NCBI GenBank assembly: GCA_945873095.1
Contig: CAMCBU010000016.1
Coordinates: 1 to 47,532, forward strand
Source of the DNA: Klebsiella pneumoniae
GTDB lineage: Bacteria; Pseudomonadota; Gammaproteobacteria; Steroidobacterales; Steroidobacteraceae
Length of the DNA: 47,532 bases
Direction: 5' to 3'
The notes beneath the pieces are model-generated. The model searched no databases. It was given only the letters and a program-made list of their open reading frames with translations, and had not been told where the DNA came from. Positions 5,948 to 16,478 of this stretch are shown one piece after another; the first letter of the stretch is position 1; each line of letters starts with the position of its first letter. The translations under genes and the position numbers were made by a program.

Positions 5948-8716
5948 TCACTTATCTCCTGCGTTTGCGGCTTTCTCGAAATCGCCCGCTTCGATGATGG
6001 TCAGTTGAGCCGGCTTGAGCCAGCGCTTGACCGTCGCGTTGACGTCAGAGGCGCTGAGCGCCGCGACCTTGCGTTCGAAGTCGGCATCCCACTCGAGCGT
6101 GCGATCTAGGAACAAATAGCTCGAGAGACGACCCACGAGCTCGCGATCCTGCGAGCGGCTCACGTTGCGCCCCTGCAGCCAGCCACTCTTGGCGTCCTTC
6201 AGCTCTGTCTCGGAGAAGCCCTCGGTGAGAACCTTGTCGAGTTCTTCGCGATAGGCCGCAAGCAGACGAGCCGAGTTCTGCGGGTTGTAGATGGCGAAGG
6301 TGCCGAAGTCGCCGTTCTTGTCGAGCGAGTCTGCCGACAGGAACGAGGAGACGCCGTAGCTGATCCCTTCCTTTTGACGGATACGGACGGCGAGACGCGA
6401 ATTGAGGAACCCGCCGCCTAGCATGTAGTTCGCCATCACGAGTGCCGGATAATCGGCGTCGTCGTCGCGCAGCGGCAGATTCAATCCCGCGATCATCACG
6501 GCATTGGCCTTGTCCGGCGTGTTGATCTTGCGAGCGCTCGGTGCGATTTCGAAGAACTTCGCCTCGGCCCGCTGATAAGGCACTTTGGCTTGCCAACCCG
6601 CGAGCGTGGCGCCGAGTGCCGCGCGCACCGTCGTTTCGTCGAAGTCGCCGACGACGGAGGCCGTGGCGTTCGAGGCGCCATAGAACTGCGCATGGAAGTT
6701 GCGCAAATCTTTGATCGTGATGGCCTTCAGCGCGGCGATTTCGCCGTCGAAGTCCAGTGTGTGCCGGAAGTCGGTGGCAGGATAGGGCGAGGTGACCCGA
6801 TTGATCTCGCGTGCCGCGATCGATTGCGGATCTGAGCGCGCTTGATCGATGCCGGCGAGCAGCTCGTCGCGCAGTTTGGTGAACTCCGCCTCGGGGAATG
6901 AGGGGGAGCGCAGGATGTCGGCGACGATCTCCATCGCTGGCACGAGATTCTCGCGCGTCGAGGTCATGTTGATCGTCACGGTCTGGCCGCCACCGCCGAT
7001 GCCGACCGACGTCTTGAGCTTGTCTAGCTCGTCGTTGATCTGCTGCAGGCTGCGCGTGGTCGTGCCACGGCGCAACATCGCTGCGGTCAACTCCGAGACC
7101 GTCGCTTTGCCCGCCAGCGCGCCGAGGTTGCCCACTCGCAGCGTGATGGTGGCGTTGACCGAGCCACCCCGAGTCGACTTGGTGAGGAAGCTGTACTCCG
7201 CTCCGCCCGGCAGCGTTTCGCTGCGGGTACGCGCGACGATGTTCGCCGGCGAGGGGTCGAACACCTCCGCTTGTTTCAAGGCGGCCTTGCCCTTGTAATC
7301 TTTGAGCAGTTCGGCTGGGTTCGGTGCGGGTGGGATGATCGCGCGATCCGGATTGGCTTCGGGGACGAAGAGACCGGTCGTACGATTCGCGGGCTTCAGG
7401 TAGCGCGCTGCCACGCGATTCACATCGGCAGCCGTCACCTTCTCCATCAGATCGCGTGACAAGAACCACAGACGCCAGTCGCCTTTGGCGATGTACTCCG
7501 AAAGACCGAGACCCACTCGATCGCTGTTGTTGTAGGCCTGCTCGAAGCCCTTGAGAAAGCGATTCTTGGCGCGTTGCACCTCCTCCTCGGTGATGGGAGT
7601 TGCCGCCATGTTGTCGAGCACGCCGAGCATGGTCTTGGTGGCATCGTCCACCGGCTTGTCTTTCAGTACCTCGGCCGTGAAATAGGCATAACCCGGATCT
7701 TTGAGGCTGAAGGCGAGACCGCCGACGCTCGTCGCCTTGCCGGTTTCGACCAGGGCTTTGTAGAGACGTCCCGAGGGTTCGTTGGTGAGGATGTCGGCGA
7801 GGATTTCCACGGGGGCAAAGTCCGGATGTGCGCTCGCCGGGATGTGATACCCGGCCGAGGTCACCTGAACTTCGCCGACGCGACGCAACACGACGTGGCG
7901 CTCGCCGTCTTGCACGGGCTCGACCGTATAGGTCGGCTGCAAGATCCGCGTCGGGCGCGGGATCTGGCCAAAGAATTCATTGACCCAGCCGATCGTCTTG
8001 GCCTCGTCGATCTTACCCGCGATGGTCAACACCGCGTTGTCGGGCTGGTAGTACTTCTTGTAAAAGTCGCGCAGGTTCTCGATGGGCACGCGCTCGATAT
8101 CTTCGCGCGAGCCGATCGTCGACTTGCCGTAGTTATGCCAAAGATAAGCCGTCGACATCACGCGCTGCAGCAGCACACGTGACGGGTCGTTCTCGCCGCG
8201 CTCGAATTCGTTACGCACCACCGAGAACTCGCTCTGCAGGTCTTTTTCCGCGATGAACGAGTTGATCATGCGATCGCTCTCGAGATCGAGTGCCCAGCGC
8301 AGATTGTCGTCAGTGGCGGCGAAGGTTTCGAAATAGTTGGTACGGTCGTACCACGTGGTGCCGTTCGGTCGCGCGCCGCGTGCCGTCAGTTCCTGCGGGA
8401 TGTTCGGAAAGCGCGGCGTTCCTTTGAACACGAGATGCTCGAGCAGGTGCGCCATGCCGCTTTCACCGTAGCCCTCGTGACGCGAACCGACGAGGTAGGT
8501 CACGTTGACCGTGATCGTCGACTTGGAAGGATCGGGGAACAGCAGTACCTTCATACCGTTCGCCAAGCGATACTCGGTAATGCCCTCCACCGAGGTGACT
8601 TTCTCGGGCGGCGGCAGCTTGACGGATTTGGCCGTCGCTGCGGTCAGGGTGGGGGCGAGCAGGGTGAGGCTCAGCGCGGCGATGACGCCGGCGAGGCGAG
8701 GCAGGAAATGTCGCAA
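5948..8716 (-). CDS. Exported M16 family (insulinase/pitrilysin-like) zinc metallopeptidase, two-module
   Basis: A 922-residue zinc peptidase with a Sec signal peptide (MRHFLPRLAGVIAALSLTLLAPTLTAATA), so probably periplasmic. The first M16 module carries the inverted zinc motif H90-L-L-E93-H94 with a third ligand near E170 (VVRNEFERGEND). The second module is the catalytically silent half, beginning near GGAEYSFLTKSTRGG and containing LGGGFLNSRLAVRIRQKEGISYGVSS. The start is taken as TTG at 8716, because GGAG lies 8 nt upstream and the signal peptide begins there. An ATG-like codon at 8833 adds 39 unlikely residues. Its stop overlaps the start region of bufA, so the two are probably co-transcribed. 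Confidence 0.9.
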   Translation of the reverse strand: MRHFLPRLAGVIAALSLTLLAPTLTAATAKSVKLPPPEKVTSVEGITEYRLANGMKVLLFPDPSKSTITVNVTYLVGSRHEGYGESGMAHLLEHLVFKGTPRFPNIPQELTARGARPNGTTWYDRTNYFETFAATDDNLRWALDLESDRMINSFIAEKDLQSEFSVVRNEFERGENDPSRVLLQRVMSTAYLWHNYGKSTIGSREDIERVPIENLRDFYKKYYQPDNAVLTIAGKIDEAKTIGWVNEFFGQIPRPTRILQPTYTVEPVQDGERHVVLRRVGEVQVTSAGYHIPASAHPDFAPVEILADILTNEPSGRLYKALVETGKATSVGGLAFSLKDPGYAYFTAEVLKDKPVDDATKTMLGVLDNMAATPITEEEVQRAKNRFLKGFEQAYNNSDRVGLGLSEYIAKGDWRLWFLSRDLMEKVTAADVNRVAARYLKPANRTTGLFVPEANPDRAIIPPAPNPAELLKDYKGKAALKQAEVFDPSPANIVARTRSETLPGGAEYSFLTKSTRGGSVNATITLRVGNLGALAGKATVSELTAAMLRRGTTTRSLQQINDELDKLKTSVGIGGGGQTVTINMTSTRENLVPAMEIVADILRSPSFPEAEFTKLRDELLAGIDQARSDPQSIAAREINRVTSPYPATDFRHTLDFDGEIAALKAITIKDLRNFHAQFYGASNATASVVGDFDETTVRAALGATLAGWQAKVPYQRAEAKFFEIAPSARKINTPDKANAVMIAGLNLPLRDDDADYPALVMANYMLGGGFLNSRLAVRIRQKEGISYGVSSFLSADSLDKNGDFGTFAIYNPQNSARLLAAYREELDKVLTEGFSETELKDAKSGWLQGRNVSRSQDRELVGRLSSYLFLDRTLEWDADFERKVAALSASDVNATVKRWLKPAQLTIIEAGDFEKAANAGDK

Positions 8717-8717
8717 G

Positions 8718-8728
8718 GGAGCGGCTCC
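8718..8728. promoter_or_regulatory. Palindrome carrying a Shine-Dalgarno on each strand
   Basis: GGAGC-G-GCTCC reads as GGAG on both strands. On the plus strand it is 10 nt from the ATG at 8732, and on the minus strand 8 nt from the TTG at 8716. The two divergent starts are only 15 bp apart. Promoters for each gene must therefore lie inside the other gene's coding region. Confidence 0.5.
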
Positions 8729-8731
8729 GAT

Positions 8732-9181
8732 ATGAAACACGATGCGGTCAATGTAGCCCGGTGGAACCAATATGCAAGCCTTGCGCTCGCGGGCTGGATC
8801 GTGTTGTCGGCGCCGACCTTGGCTGCGGAGCAACCGTCGCCGCTGGCGCCGCCTCGCCCAGCCGGCGCGCCGTCACTCGATTTGCGAGTGGGCGACATTC
8901 GAAGTTTATTGCCGCCCGCCGAGTGGGCTGAGCCCTTGCCCGCCGATATCGACGAGGTGATCGTCCGCTCGCGTAAGAAGGCGCCCGACATCCCCGAGCG
9001 CAAGACGGTTCCTCAGGGCTTGGGAGGCTTGTTTTGGGCGGCCACCCGTCCGACGGAGGCCTGGCGTCTGCTGGTGCCCGATCCGAACCAGCCGAAGATA
9101 CCGGATCGCAGTCGCGACGACCCTAAGGAGCCGCCGGGTGCTTATCGCAGTCGCATCGGCGAGCCGGGCAAGATCTTCTAA
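8732..9181 (+). CDS. Small proline-rich exported protein of unknown function
   Basis: A 149-residue protein I do not recognise. It has an N-terminal signal-like segment (WNQYASLALAGWIVLSAPTLAA, residues 11-32). The rest is hydrophilic and proline-rich (SPLAPPRPAGAP, PDPNQPKIPDRSRDDPKEPPG), without an evident catalytic motif. Trp residues at 65, 102 and 111 lie in short semi-conserved-looking blocks (LLPPAEWAEPLP, GLGGLFWAATRPTEAWRLL). GGAG stands 10 nt before the ATG. It is divergent to the M16 peptidase and ends at the terminator it shares with hppA. The reading frame is free of stops far upstream (to 8435), so coding status is likely but not certain. Confidence 0.6.
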   Translation: MKHDAVNVARWNQYASLALAGWIVLSAPTLAAEQPSPLAPPRPAGAPSLDLRVGDIRSLLPPAEWAEPLPADIDEVIVRSRKKAPDIPERKTVPQGLGGLFWAATRPTEAWRLLVPDPNQPKIPDRSRDDPKEPPGAYRSRIGEPGKIF

Positions 9182-9208
9182 AAAAAACCCCGCCACGAGG
9201 GCGGGGTT
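9180..9208 (-). terminator. Intrinsic terminator of hppA
   Basis: A 9-bp stem AACCCCGCC/GGCGGGGTT with a 5-nt loop is followed on the minus strand by a run of T residues reaching the end of the 8732-9181 gene. It lies about 27 nt beyond the hppA stop. On the plus strand the U tract is poor, so it mainly serves hppA but may slow plus-strand transcripts too. Confidence 0.9.
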
Positions 9209-9234
9209 CGCAGAGCGCGAGAGTCGTCTCTGGC

Positions 9235-11274
<2,040 letters not shown>

Positions 11275-11303
11275 TCTAATTGTTCCCCCTGAAGCAGATC
11301 AGC

Positions 11304-11334
11304 GAAAAAAAGGCGCTGCAATATAGCACAGCGC
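11304..11334 (-). terminator. Intrinsic terminator between pfp and hppA
   Basis: On the minus strand GCGCTG and CAGCGC form a 6-bp stem around a 10-nt loop and are followed by C then T7. It is about 40 nt past the pfp stop and 30 nt before the hppA start. The loop contains TATATT, a possible -10 hexamer, so the element could both end pfp transcription and overlap the hppA promoter. Confidence 0.75.
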
Positions 11335-11374
11335 TTGGGCACGGCCTCGAGCGACCCGCGTCGCGGCGCTCGCG

Positions 11375-12703
11375 TCAGCGCGTGAACGGCGCCAGTTTTT
11401 TCTGCACCGCCACGCCCTTGATCTTCACGTAAACCGGCAGACCATTCTTGTAAGGTGGCGGGTCGCCGCCGCCGATCAGCGGCAGTAAATAGCGACGGCA
11501 TTTCTCCGTGATTCCGAAGCCGTCGGCGGTGATGAAATCACGCGGCAGCTTTTTCTCGACGTTGGCGACCTTCGCGAGCGGCACGCTGCCCACCGTCCAT
11601 CGATAAGGCTGCGAGGATTTACGCACGACTATCGGCATGACCGCGTTGTGTCCGCGAACTGCGAGCTCCACCGCCGCTTGACCCATGGCATAAGCCTGAT
11701 CGACATCCACCTTCGAGGCGATGTGTCGGGCGGCGCGCTGCAGATAGTCGGCCACGGCCCAGTGATATTTGTAGCCGTGCGCCTCACGGACCATGTTGGC
11801 GATCACGGGGCCAACGCCACCCAACTGCGTGTGACCGAAAGCATCCTTGGTGCCCGCATCGGCCAAGAAGGTGCCCTCTGCGTCAGCCGTGCCTTCGGAT
11901 ACGACGATCACGCAGTAGCCACAGCGATCGACACATTCTTTGACGCGTTTGAGGAAAGCGTCGCGATTGAAAGGAATCTCCGGGAATAAAATGATGTGCG
12001 GTGGCTCGTCGCGCCCCTTACCCGCAAGGCCGCCTGCCGCTGCGATCCAGCCGGCGTGTCGACCCATGACTTCCATGACGAATACTTTGGTCGAGGTCTT
12101 GGCCATCGAGGCCACATCGAACGACGCCTCGAGAGTGGAGATGGCGACATACTTGGCGACGGAGCCGAAGCCGGGGCAGCAATCGGTGTACGGTAAATCG
12201 TTATCGACCGTCTTCGGTACACCGATGCAGGTAATCGGATATCCCAAGGCCTTGCCCATCTCGGCGACCTTGTGAGCGGTATCCATCGAGTCGTTGCCGC
12301 CGTTGTAAAAGAAATAGCCGATGTTGTGGGCCTTGAAGACCTCGATGAGTCGCTCGTACTCGGCGCGGTTCTGCTCGAGTCCTTTGAGTTTGAAACGCGC
12401 CGAGCCGAAGGCGCCCGAGGGTGTATGCCGAAGGCCGCGTATCGTCGCGGCTGATTCCTTCGAGCAGTCGATGAGGTCCTCGTGCAGCGCGCCAACGATG
12501 CCGTGCCGACCGGCATACACCTTGCCGATCTGCTTGGGGTGGCGACGGGCGGTCTCGATGACCCCGGCAGCCGAGGCATTGATGACGGCGGTGACGCCGC
12601 CCGACTGGGCGTAAAAAGCGTTGCGCGGCGCGCTGATCGCGCTGCGGCTGCGGGCCGGGGCGGCGGATTTACGGCGGGAGGTCTTTGCGGCGGGCTTTTT
12701 CAT
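11375..12703 (-). CDS. pfp: Pyrophosphate-dependent 6-phosphofructokinase
   Basis: A 442-residue phosphofructokinase using PPi in place of ATP to make fructose 1,6-bisphosphate reversibly. YAQSGGVTAVINAS (31-44) is the phosphate-binding start. NGGNDSMDT puts Asp138 where ATP enzymes have Gly, and PKTVDNDLPYTD (163-174) has Lys164 where ATP enzymes have Gly. Both are hallmarks of PPi use. MGRHAGW (213-219) binds fructose 6-phosphate. An N-terminal tail of about 25 residues is Lys/Arg/Ala-rich (KKPAAKTSRRKSAAPARSRS) and outside the fold. No clear Shine-Dalgarno precedes the ATG, so the start is less sure. Neighbour hppA consumes the same PPi pool. Confidence 0.94.
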   Translation of the reverse strand: MKKPAAKTSRRKSAAPARSRSAISAPRNAFYAQSGGVTAVINASAAGVIETARRHPKQIGKVYAGRHGIVGALHEDLIDCSKESAATIRGLRHTPSGAFGSARFKLKGLEQNRAEYERLIEVFKAHNIGYFFYNGGNDSMDTAHKVAEMGKALGYPITCIGVPKTVDNDLPYTDCCPGFGSVAKYVAISTLEASFDVASMAKTSTKVFVMEVMGRHAGWIAAAGGLAGKGRDEPPHIILFPEIPFNRDAFLKRVKECVDRCGYCVIVVSEGTADAEGTFLADAGTKDAFGHTQLGGVGPVIANMVREAHGYKYHWAVADYLQRAARHIASKVDVDQAYAMGQAAVELAVRGHNAVMPIVVRKSSQPYRWTVGSVPLAKVANVEKKLPRDFITADGFGITEKCRRYLLPLIGGGDPPPYKNGLPVYVKIKGVAVQKKLAPFTR

Positions 12704-12765
12704 GGGTCGGGAGCATACCGGACGGTTTGACCTGTCGGAACCGGCCGGGTACTGTGCCGTTCATC

Positions 12766-13416
12766 ATGCGTATCGTTTTTCTCGGCGCGCCGGGTTCCGG
12801 CAAAGGCACCCAGGCGCAGCGTCTGGTCGAACGTCACGGCATCCCGCAGATTTCCACGGGGGATCTGTTGCGTGCCCACGTGCGTGAAGGCACGGAGCTT
12901 GGGCGTCGTGCCAAGGCCGTCATGGATGCGGGTCAGTTGGTCGACGATGCCACCATCCTTGGGATGGTGCGCGAGCGGCTCGCTGAGGCGGATGCCAATC
13001 GTGGCTATATCCTCGACGGATTTCCGCGCACGATCCCGCAGGCCGAGGGCTTGGAGAAAATGTTGGGCGAGATCGGTCAGCCGCTCGATGCCGTGCTCCT
13101 CTTCGAGGTCGATTCCGGACTACTCGTGAAGCGAATTTCGGGCCGTCGCACCTGCGAGACCTGTGGTCTCGTGTTCAATGTGCACACGGCTCCGCCACCG
13201 TCACCGCCGCCCTGTGGTGGTCGTTGCGCAACCCCGAAGTTGGTGCAACGCCCCGACGACAAGGAAGACACCGTCGCGAAACGCATCGAGGTTTATGAGG
13301 CGCAGACGGCGCCACTCGTCGGGTTCTACGAGGGCAAGGGGCAGCTGCGTCGCGTCGATGCGGATGCGCCGCTCGCAACGGTCACCGCTCGCGTCGAGAC
13401 GGCGCTCGCTCGATAA
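12766..13416 (+). CDS. adk: Adenylate kinase with cysteine (zinc-type) LID
   Basis: A 216-residue enzyme interconverting AMP, ATP and ADP in the cytoplasm. The P-loop is GAPGSGKGTQ (7-16); STGDLLRAHV and LDGFPRTIPQAEGL are the AMP-binding segments. The LID has Cys130, Cys133, Cys150 and Cys154 (C-X2-C-X16-C-X3-C), implying bound zinc as in Gram-positive-type LIDs, and QRPDDKEDTVAKR follows. The LID contains an odd proline run, TAPPPSPPPCGGRC. The ATG at 12766 gives the canonical MRIVFLGAPGSGKGT start; a longer in-frame start at 12685 would overlap pfp. Divergent from pfp and convergent with rnd. Confidence 0.97.
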   Translation: MRIVFLGAPGSGKGTQAQRLVERHGIPQISTGDLLRAHVREGTELGRRAKAVMDAGQLVDDATILGMVRERLAEADANRGYILDGFPRTIPQAEGLEKMLGEIGQPLDAVLLFEVDSGLLVKRISGRRTCETCGLVFNVHTAPPPSPPPCGGRCATPKLVQRPDDKEDTVAKRIEVYEAQTAPLVGFYEGKGQLRRVDADAPLATVTARVETALAR

Positions 13417-13419
13417 CCG

Positions 13420-14511
13420 TCAGATCGCGGCTCGCAGGCGATCAGCCAAGACGCCTGCCCGCCAACCACCGAGCACATTCGCCGCATCGCGACCCGCGGC
13501 GATATCCTCCAGATCTTTGCGCGTCGCCAATACTTCGCTCGCGATGTCGAGTTCTTTGGCAACCGCTTGGGCGACGCTCGACAATGCCTTCACCGTCGCA
13601 ACAAATGCAGGGTCGGGGCGCTCGCGTTTCGGCAGCGGCGGTGGTGGATGGTCGATCTGCGCAGCCTCGATCATCGCGAGGAGCTCCTCGCCCGAGTGTT
13701 TCACCACACCCTCGGGCATCTCCGGTAGGCGCGCGAGCTCATCCATCGAACGGGGCACGCTCTGCACGATCTCGCGCAGCACGCCGTCATCGAGGATCCA
13801 GCCGCGGGGACGATTACGTGTGATCGCGCGACGCTCTCGCCACGCGGCGAGACTGCGCAGCAAGGCTTGACGACCCGCATCCCACGCTGCGACACCTTTG
13901 AAACGCTGCCACGCGCGATCGGGATCCACTTGCAGCGCGGCCGGATCCTGCAAGGCGAGCTGATCTTCCTCGAGCCACGCGCGACGCCCGAGCCGATCGA
14001 TATCGCCCAGCAGCGCCTCGCGCAAGGGCAAAAGGTAGCGGACGTCGTCGCGTGCGTACTCCACCTGCTCCGGTGAGAGCGGCCGGCGCGACCAGTCGGT
14101 TCGTGTTTGGCCTTTGGGCAACTCGGTGCCGAGGAGTCGCCGCACCAATTCGGCGTAACCGACTTGGGCTGGGAACCCTGCCAAAGAGGCTGCAATTTGG
14201 GTGTCGAACAGTGGCGCCACCTGACCCACCAGCGGCATCAACACTTCGAGGTCCTGACGGCCCGAGTGCAAGACCTTCAGCGGTCCGCCGTGATTGAAAG
14301 TTGCACGCAGAGGATCGAGGTCGCCGAGCGCGAGCGGATCGATACAGACCGGTTCTTGGCGAGTCGTCATCTGCACGAGACACAGCTCTGCGCGGTAGGT
14401 GCGCTCCCGCAGAAATTCGGTGTCGATGCCGATGGCAGTCTCACCTTGCAGTTCGGCTAGCAGATCCTCGAGTGCGGGTCGCGAGGCAATCAAGGCAGTG
14501 GACGACGGCAT
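13420..14511 (-). CDS. rnd: Ribonuclease D
   Basis: A 363-residue 3'-5' exoribonuclease acting in tRNA 3' processing. DEDDy residues are visible: Asp30 and Glu32 in GIDTEFLRERTY, Asp87 in LHSGRQDLEVL, and Tyr152/Asp156 in EYARDDVRYLLPL. The C-terminal half has HRDC-like helices (GWILDDGVLREIVQSVPRSMDELARLPEMPEGVVKHSGEEL). The ATG at 14511 gives the usual length; the frame stays open to 14808 but that extension is not family-like. Its end is 3 bp from the end of convergent adk. Confidence 0.94.
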   Translation of the reverse strand: MPSSTALIASRPALEDLLAELQGETAIGIDTEFLRERTYRAELCLVQMTTRQEPVCIDPLALGDLDPLRATFNHGGPLKVLHSGRQDLEVLMPLVGQVAPLFDTQIAASLAGFPAQVGYAELVRRLLGTELPKGQTRTDWSRRPLSPEQVEYARDDVRYLLPLREALLGDIDRLGRRAWLEEDQLALQDPAALQVDPDRAWQRFKGVAAWDAGRQALLRSLAAWRERRAITRNRPRGWILDDGVLREIVQSVPRSMDELARLPEMPEGVVKHSGEELLAMIEAAQIDHPPPPLPKRERPDPAFVATVKALSSVAQAVAKELDIASEVLATRKDLEDIAAGRDAANVLGGWRAGVLADRLRAAI

Positions 14512-14559
14512 CGATGGACTATGCAAGAATTCAGCGCTCAGGGGAACGAATTTCGGAAA

Positions 14560-15093
14560 ATGACCGGCATCATCAAAATCTTCATTGACATCTTGTTGTC
14601 GCGCGCGGGTCCGCAAGACCTGCCGACCTCCAAGCAGTTGCTCGGTATCTGTTTCGCCACGCTCGTGGTGTTGCAAGCGGTGCTCGGGACGTGGCTGATT
14701 CCGGCTGAAGACTCCATCGTGCCGCAGGCGATCCTCTCGACGCTGATCACGCTCGCCTGGGTCGCGTTGATCCTGCAACTGTCGGGACGACTCGAGCGAT
14801 TCGTGCAAACAGCAACGGCTCTGCTCGGTGTCGCCTGTCTCTTCGCACCGGTGAGTATTCCGCTGGTGTCCACCATCCGACCCGAGGTGGGGCAGCCGGT
14901 GGCGATGACGCCGCTCGCGCTCGTGGCGTTTGTTCTCAGTATTTTTTTGATCTACGTCAACGCCAGAATTCTGCGTGCTGCCACCGAGCGCTCGATGTTG
15001 CAGTGCGTCTTGCTCTTCATGGCAGGTGAGTTGTTCACGTTTTTCGTGCTGGTCGCGCTCGGGCTCGGCGCGGATGCACCGGCCGCCGGCTGA
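14560..15093 (+). CDS. Predicted inner membrane protein of unknown function, upstream of mpl
   Basis: A 177-residue hydrophobic protein that I cannot assign to a function. About five membrane helices are visible: LLGICFATLVVLQAVLGTWLI, AILSTLITLAWVALILQL, ATALLGVACLFAPVSIPLV, MTPLALVAFVLSIFLIYVNA and MLQCVLLFMAGELFTFFVLVALGLG. The ATG at 14560 is chosen because the preceding 13 residues (from an ATG at 14521) are polar and would crowd the divergent rnd promoter. Either is possible. Its TGA overlaps the mpl ATG (TGATG), so a link to peptidoglycan recycling is a positional guess only. Confidence 0.7.
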   Translation: MTGIIKIFIDILLSRAGPQDLPTSKQLLGICFATLVVLQAVLGTWLIPAEDSIVPQAILSTLITLAWVALILQLSGRLERFVQTATALLGVACLFAPVSIPLVSTIRPEVGQPVAMTPLALVAFVLSIFLIYVNARILRAATERSMLQCVLLFMAGELFTFFVLVALGLGADAPAAG

Positions 15094-16478
15094 TGCATCT
15101 GCATATCCTCGGTATCTGCGGCACCTTCATGGGTGGCATCGCGGCCATCGCTCAAGCGGCTGGCCATCGCGTCACCGGTTCTGATCGCAACGTCTATCCC
15201 CCGATGAGCACGCAGCTCGCGGCGCTGGGCATTGAGGTCGTCGAGGGTTTCGATCCCGAGCAACTCGATGCGCAACCCGATGTGGTCGTCGTGGGCAACG
15301 TGATGAGTCGCGGGCATCCGGTGATCGAGGCTTTGCTCGAGCGCGACATGCCGTTCGTATCGGGCCCTGAATGGCTCTCACGGGAAGTGTTGCGCGAGCG
15401 CTGGGTGTTGGCGGTCGCCGGCACCCATGGCAAGACCACGACCAGCAGCATGCTCGCCTGGATCCTCGAATTCGCCGGTCTTTCGCCGGGCTTTCTGATC
15501 GGTGGCGTGCCCGAAGATTTCGGTGTGAGCGCTCGCTTGGGTGAGCGCCCGTTCTTCGTGATCGAGGCGGATGAGTACGACACGGCCTTCTTCGACAAGC
15601 GCGCGAAATTCGTCCATTACCGACCACGAACGCTCATCCTCAACAATCTCGAATACGACCACGCCGACATCTACCCGGATGTCGCGGCGATCCAGAGGCA
15701 GTTCCATCATCTGGTTCGTACGGTTCCCGGTTCGGGCTTGATCGTGCATCACGCGAGCGAGCCGTATCTGCTCGAGACGCTGGAGATGGGTTGTTGGACG
15801 CCGCGCGAATCTTTTGCGCGCTTGGGCGCGAACGATGCGTTTTGGAAGGCGCGCCACTTGGCAGCCGACGGGTCGGCCTTCGAGGTCTATTGCGGCGATG
15901 TTCTTGCGGGTGAGGTGAGCTGGTCGTTGATCGGCGGGCACAACGTCGATAACGCGTTAGCTGCCATCGCTGCGGCGCGTCATGCGGGTGTACCGCCCGA
16001 GGTGTCCTGTGCAGCGCTCAAAGAATTCCGTGGTATCAAGCGTCGCATGGAGCTGCGTGGTGAAGTCGGCGGTGTGCGCGTGTACGACGATTTCGCGCAC
16101 CACCCAACGGCGATCACGACCACTGTCGAGGGTCTGCGCGCTCGGGTCGGTTCGGAGCGTATCGTCGCCATCCTCGAGCCTCGCTCGAACACGATGCGCA
16201 TGGGCGTACATCGCGATGCGCTGGCGTCATCGTTGACTGCGGCCGATGAAGTCTGGTTACACACGCCACCTGCGCTCGGCTGGGATCCTTCGCCCGTACT
16301 CACCGAGCTCGGTGGCCGTGGGCACCATTGTGATGATGTGGACTTGCTGGCGCGGCGACTGGCGCAACGCTTGCGCCCGGGAGACCACGCGCTGATCATG
16401 TCCAACGGTGGTTTTGGTGGCTTGCACGGCAAGTTACTCGCAGCGCTCGGGGAGGCAGGGCATGGCACGCAGGGATGA
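15093..16478 (+). CDS. mpl: UDP-N-acetylmuramate:L-alanyl-gamma-D-glutamyl-meso-diaminopimelate ligase
   Basis: A 461-residue Mur ligase of the Mpl type, which joins recycled tripeptide to UDP-MurNAc in the cytoplasm. The start MHLHILGICGTFMGGIAAIAQ is the Mpl variant of the Rossmann motif. The ATP-binding loop is GTHGKTTT (110-117), EADEYDTAFFDKRAKFVHY is the Mpl-specific metal/substrate block, and NNLEYDHADIYPDV and RRMELRGEVGGVRVYDDFAHHPTAI follow. Length matches the family. It starts on the stop of the upstream membrane protein gene and overlaps ubiX by 17 bp, so the four plus-strand genes 14560-17699 look like one operon. Confidence 0.96.
   Translation: MHLHILGICGTFMGGIAAIAQAAGHRVTGSDRNVYPPMSTQLAALGIEVVEGFDPEQLDAQPDVVVVGNVMSRGHPVIEALLERDMPFVSGPEWLSREVLRERWVLAVAGTHGKTTTSSMLAWILEFAGLSPGFLIGGVPEDFGVSARLGERPFFVIEADEYDTAFFDKRAKFVHYRPRTLILNNLEYDHADIYPDVAAIQRQFHHLVRTVPGSGLIVHHASEPYLLETLEMGCWTPRESFARLGANDAFWKARHLAADGSAFEVYCGDVLAGEVSWSLIGGHNVDNALAAIAAARHAGVPPEVSCAALKEFRGIKRRMELRGEVGGVRVYDDFAHHPTAITTTVEGLRARVGSERIVAILEPRSNTMRMGVHRDALASSLTAADEVWLHTPPALGWDPSPVLTELGGRGHHCDDVDLLARRLAQRLRPGDHALIMSNGGFGGLHGKLLAALGEAGHGTQG

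Noticed and set aside
6045-7469. 474-codon frame inside the M16 peptidase gene
   Set aside because: Alternate-frame shadow; the peptidase frame carries all zinc motifs.
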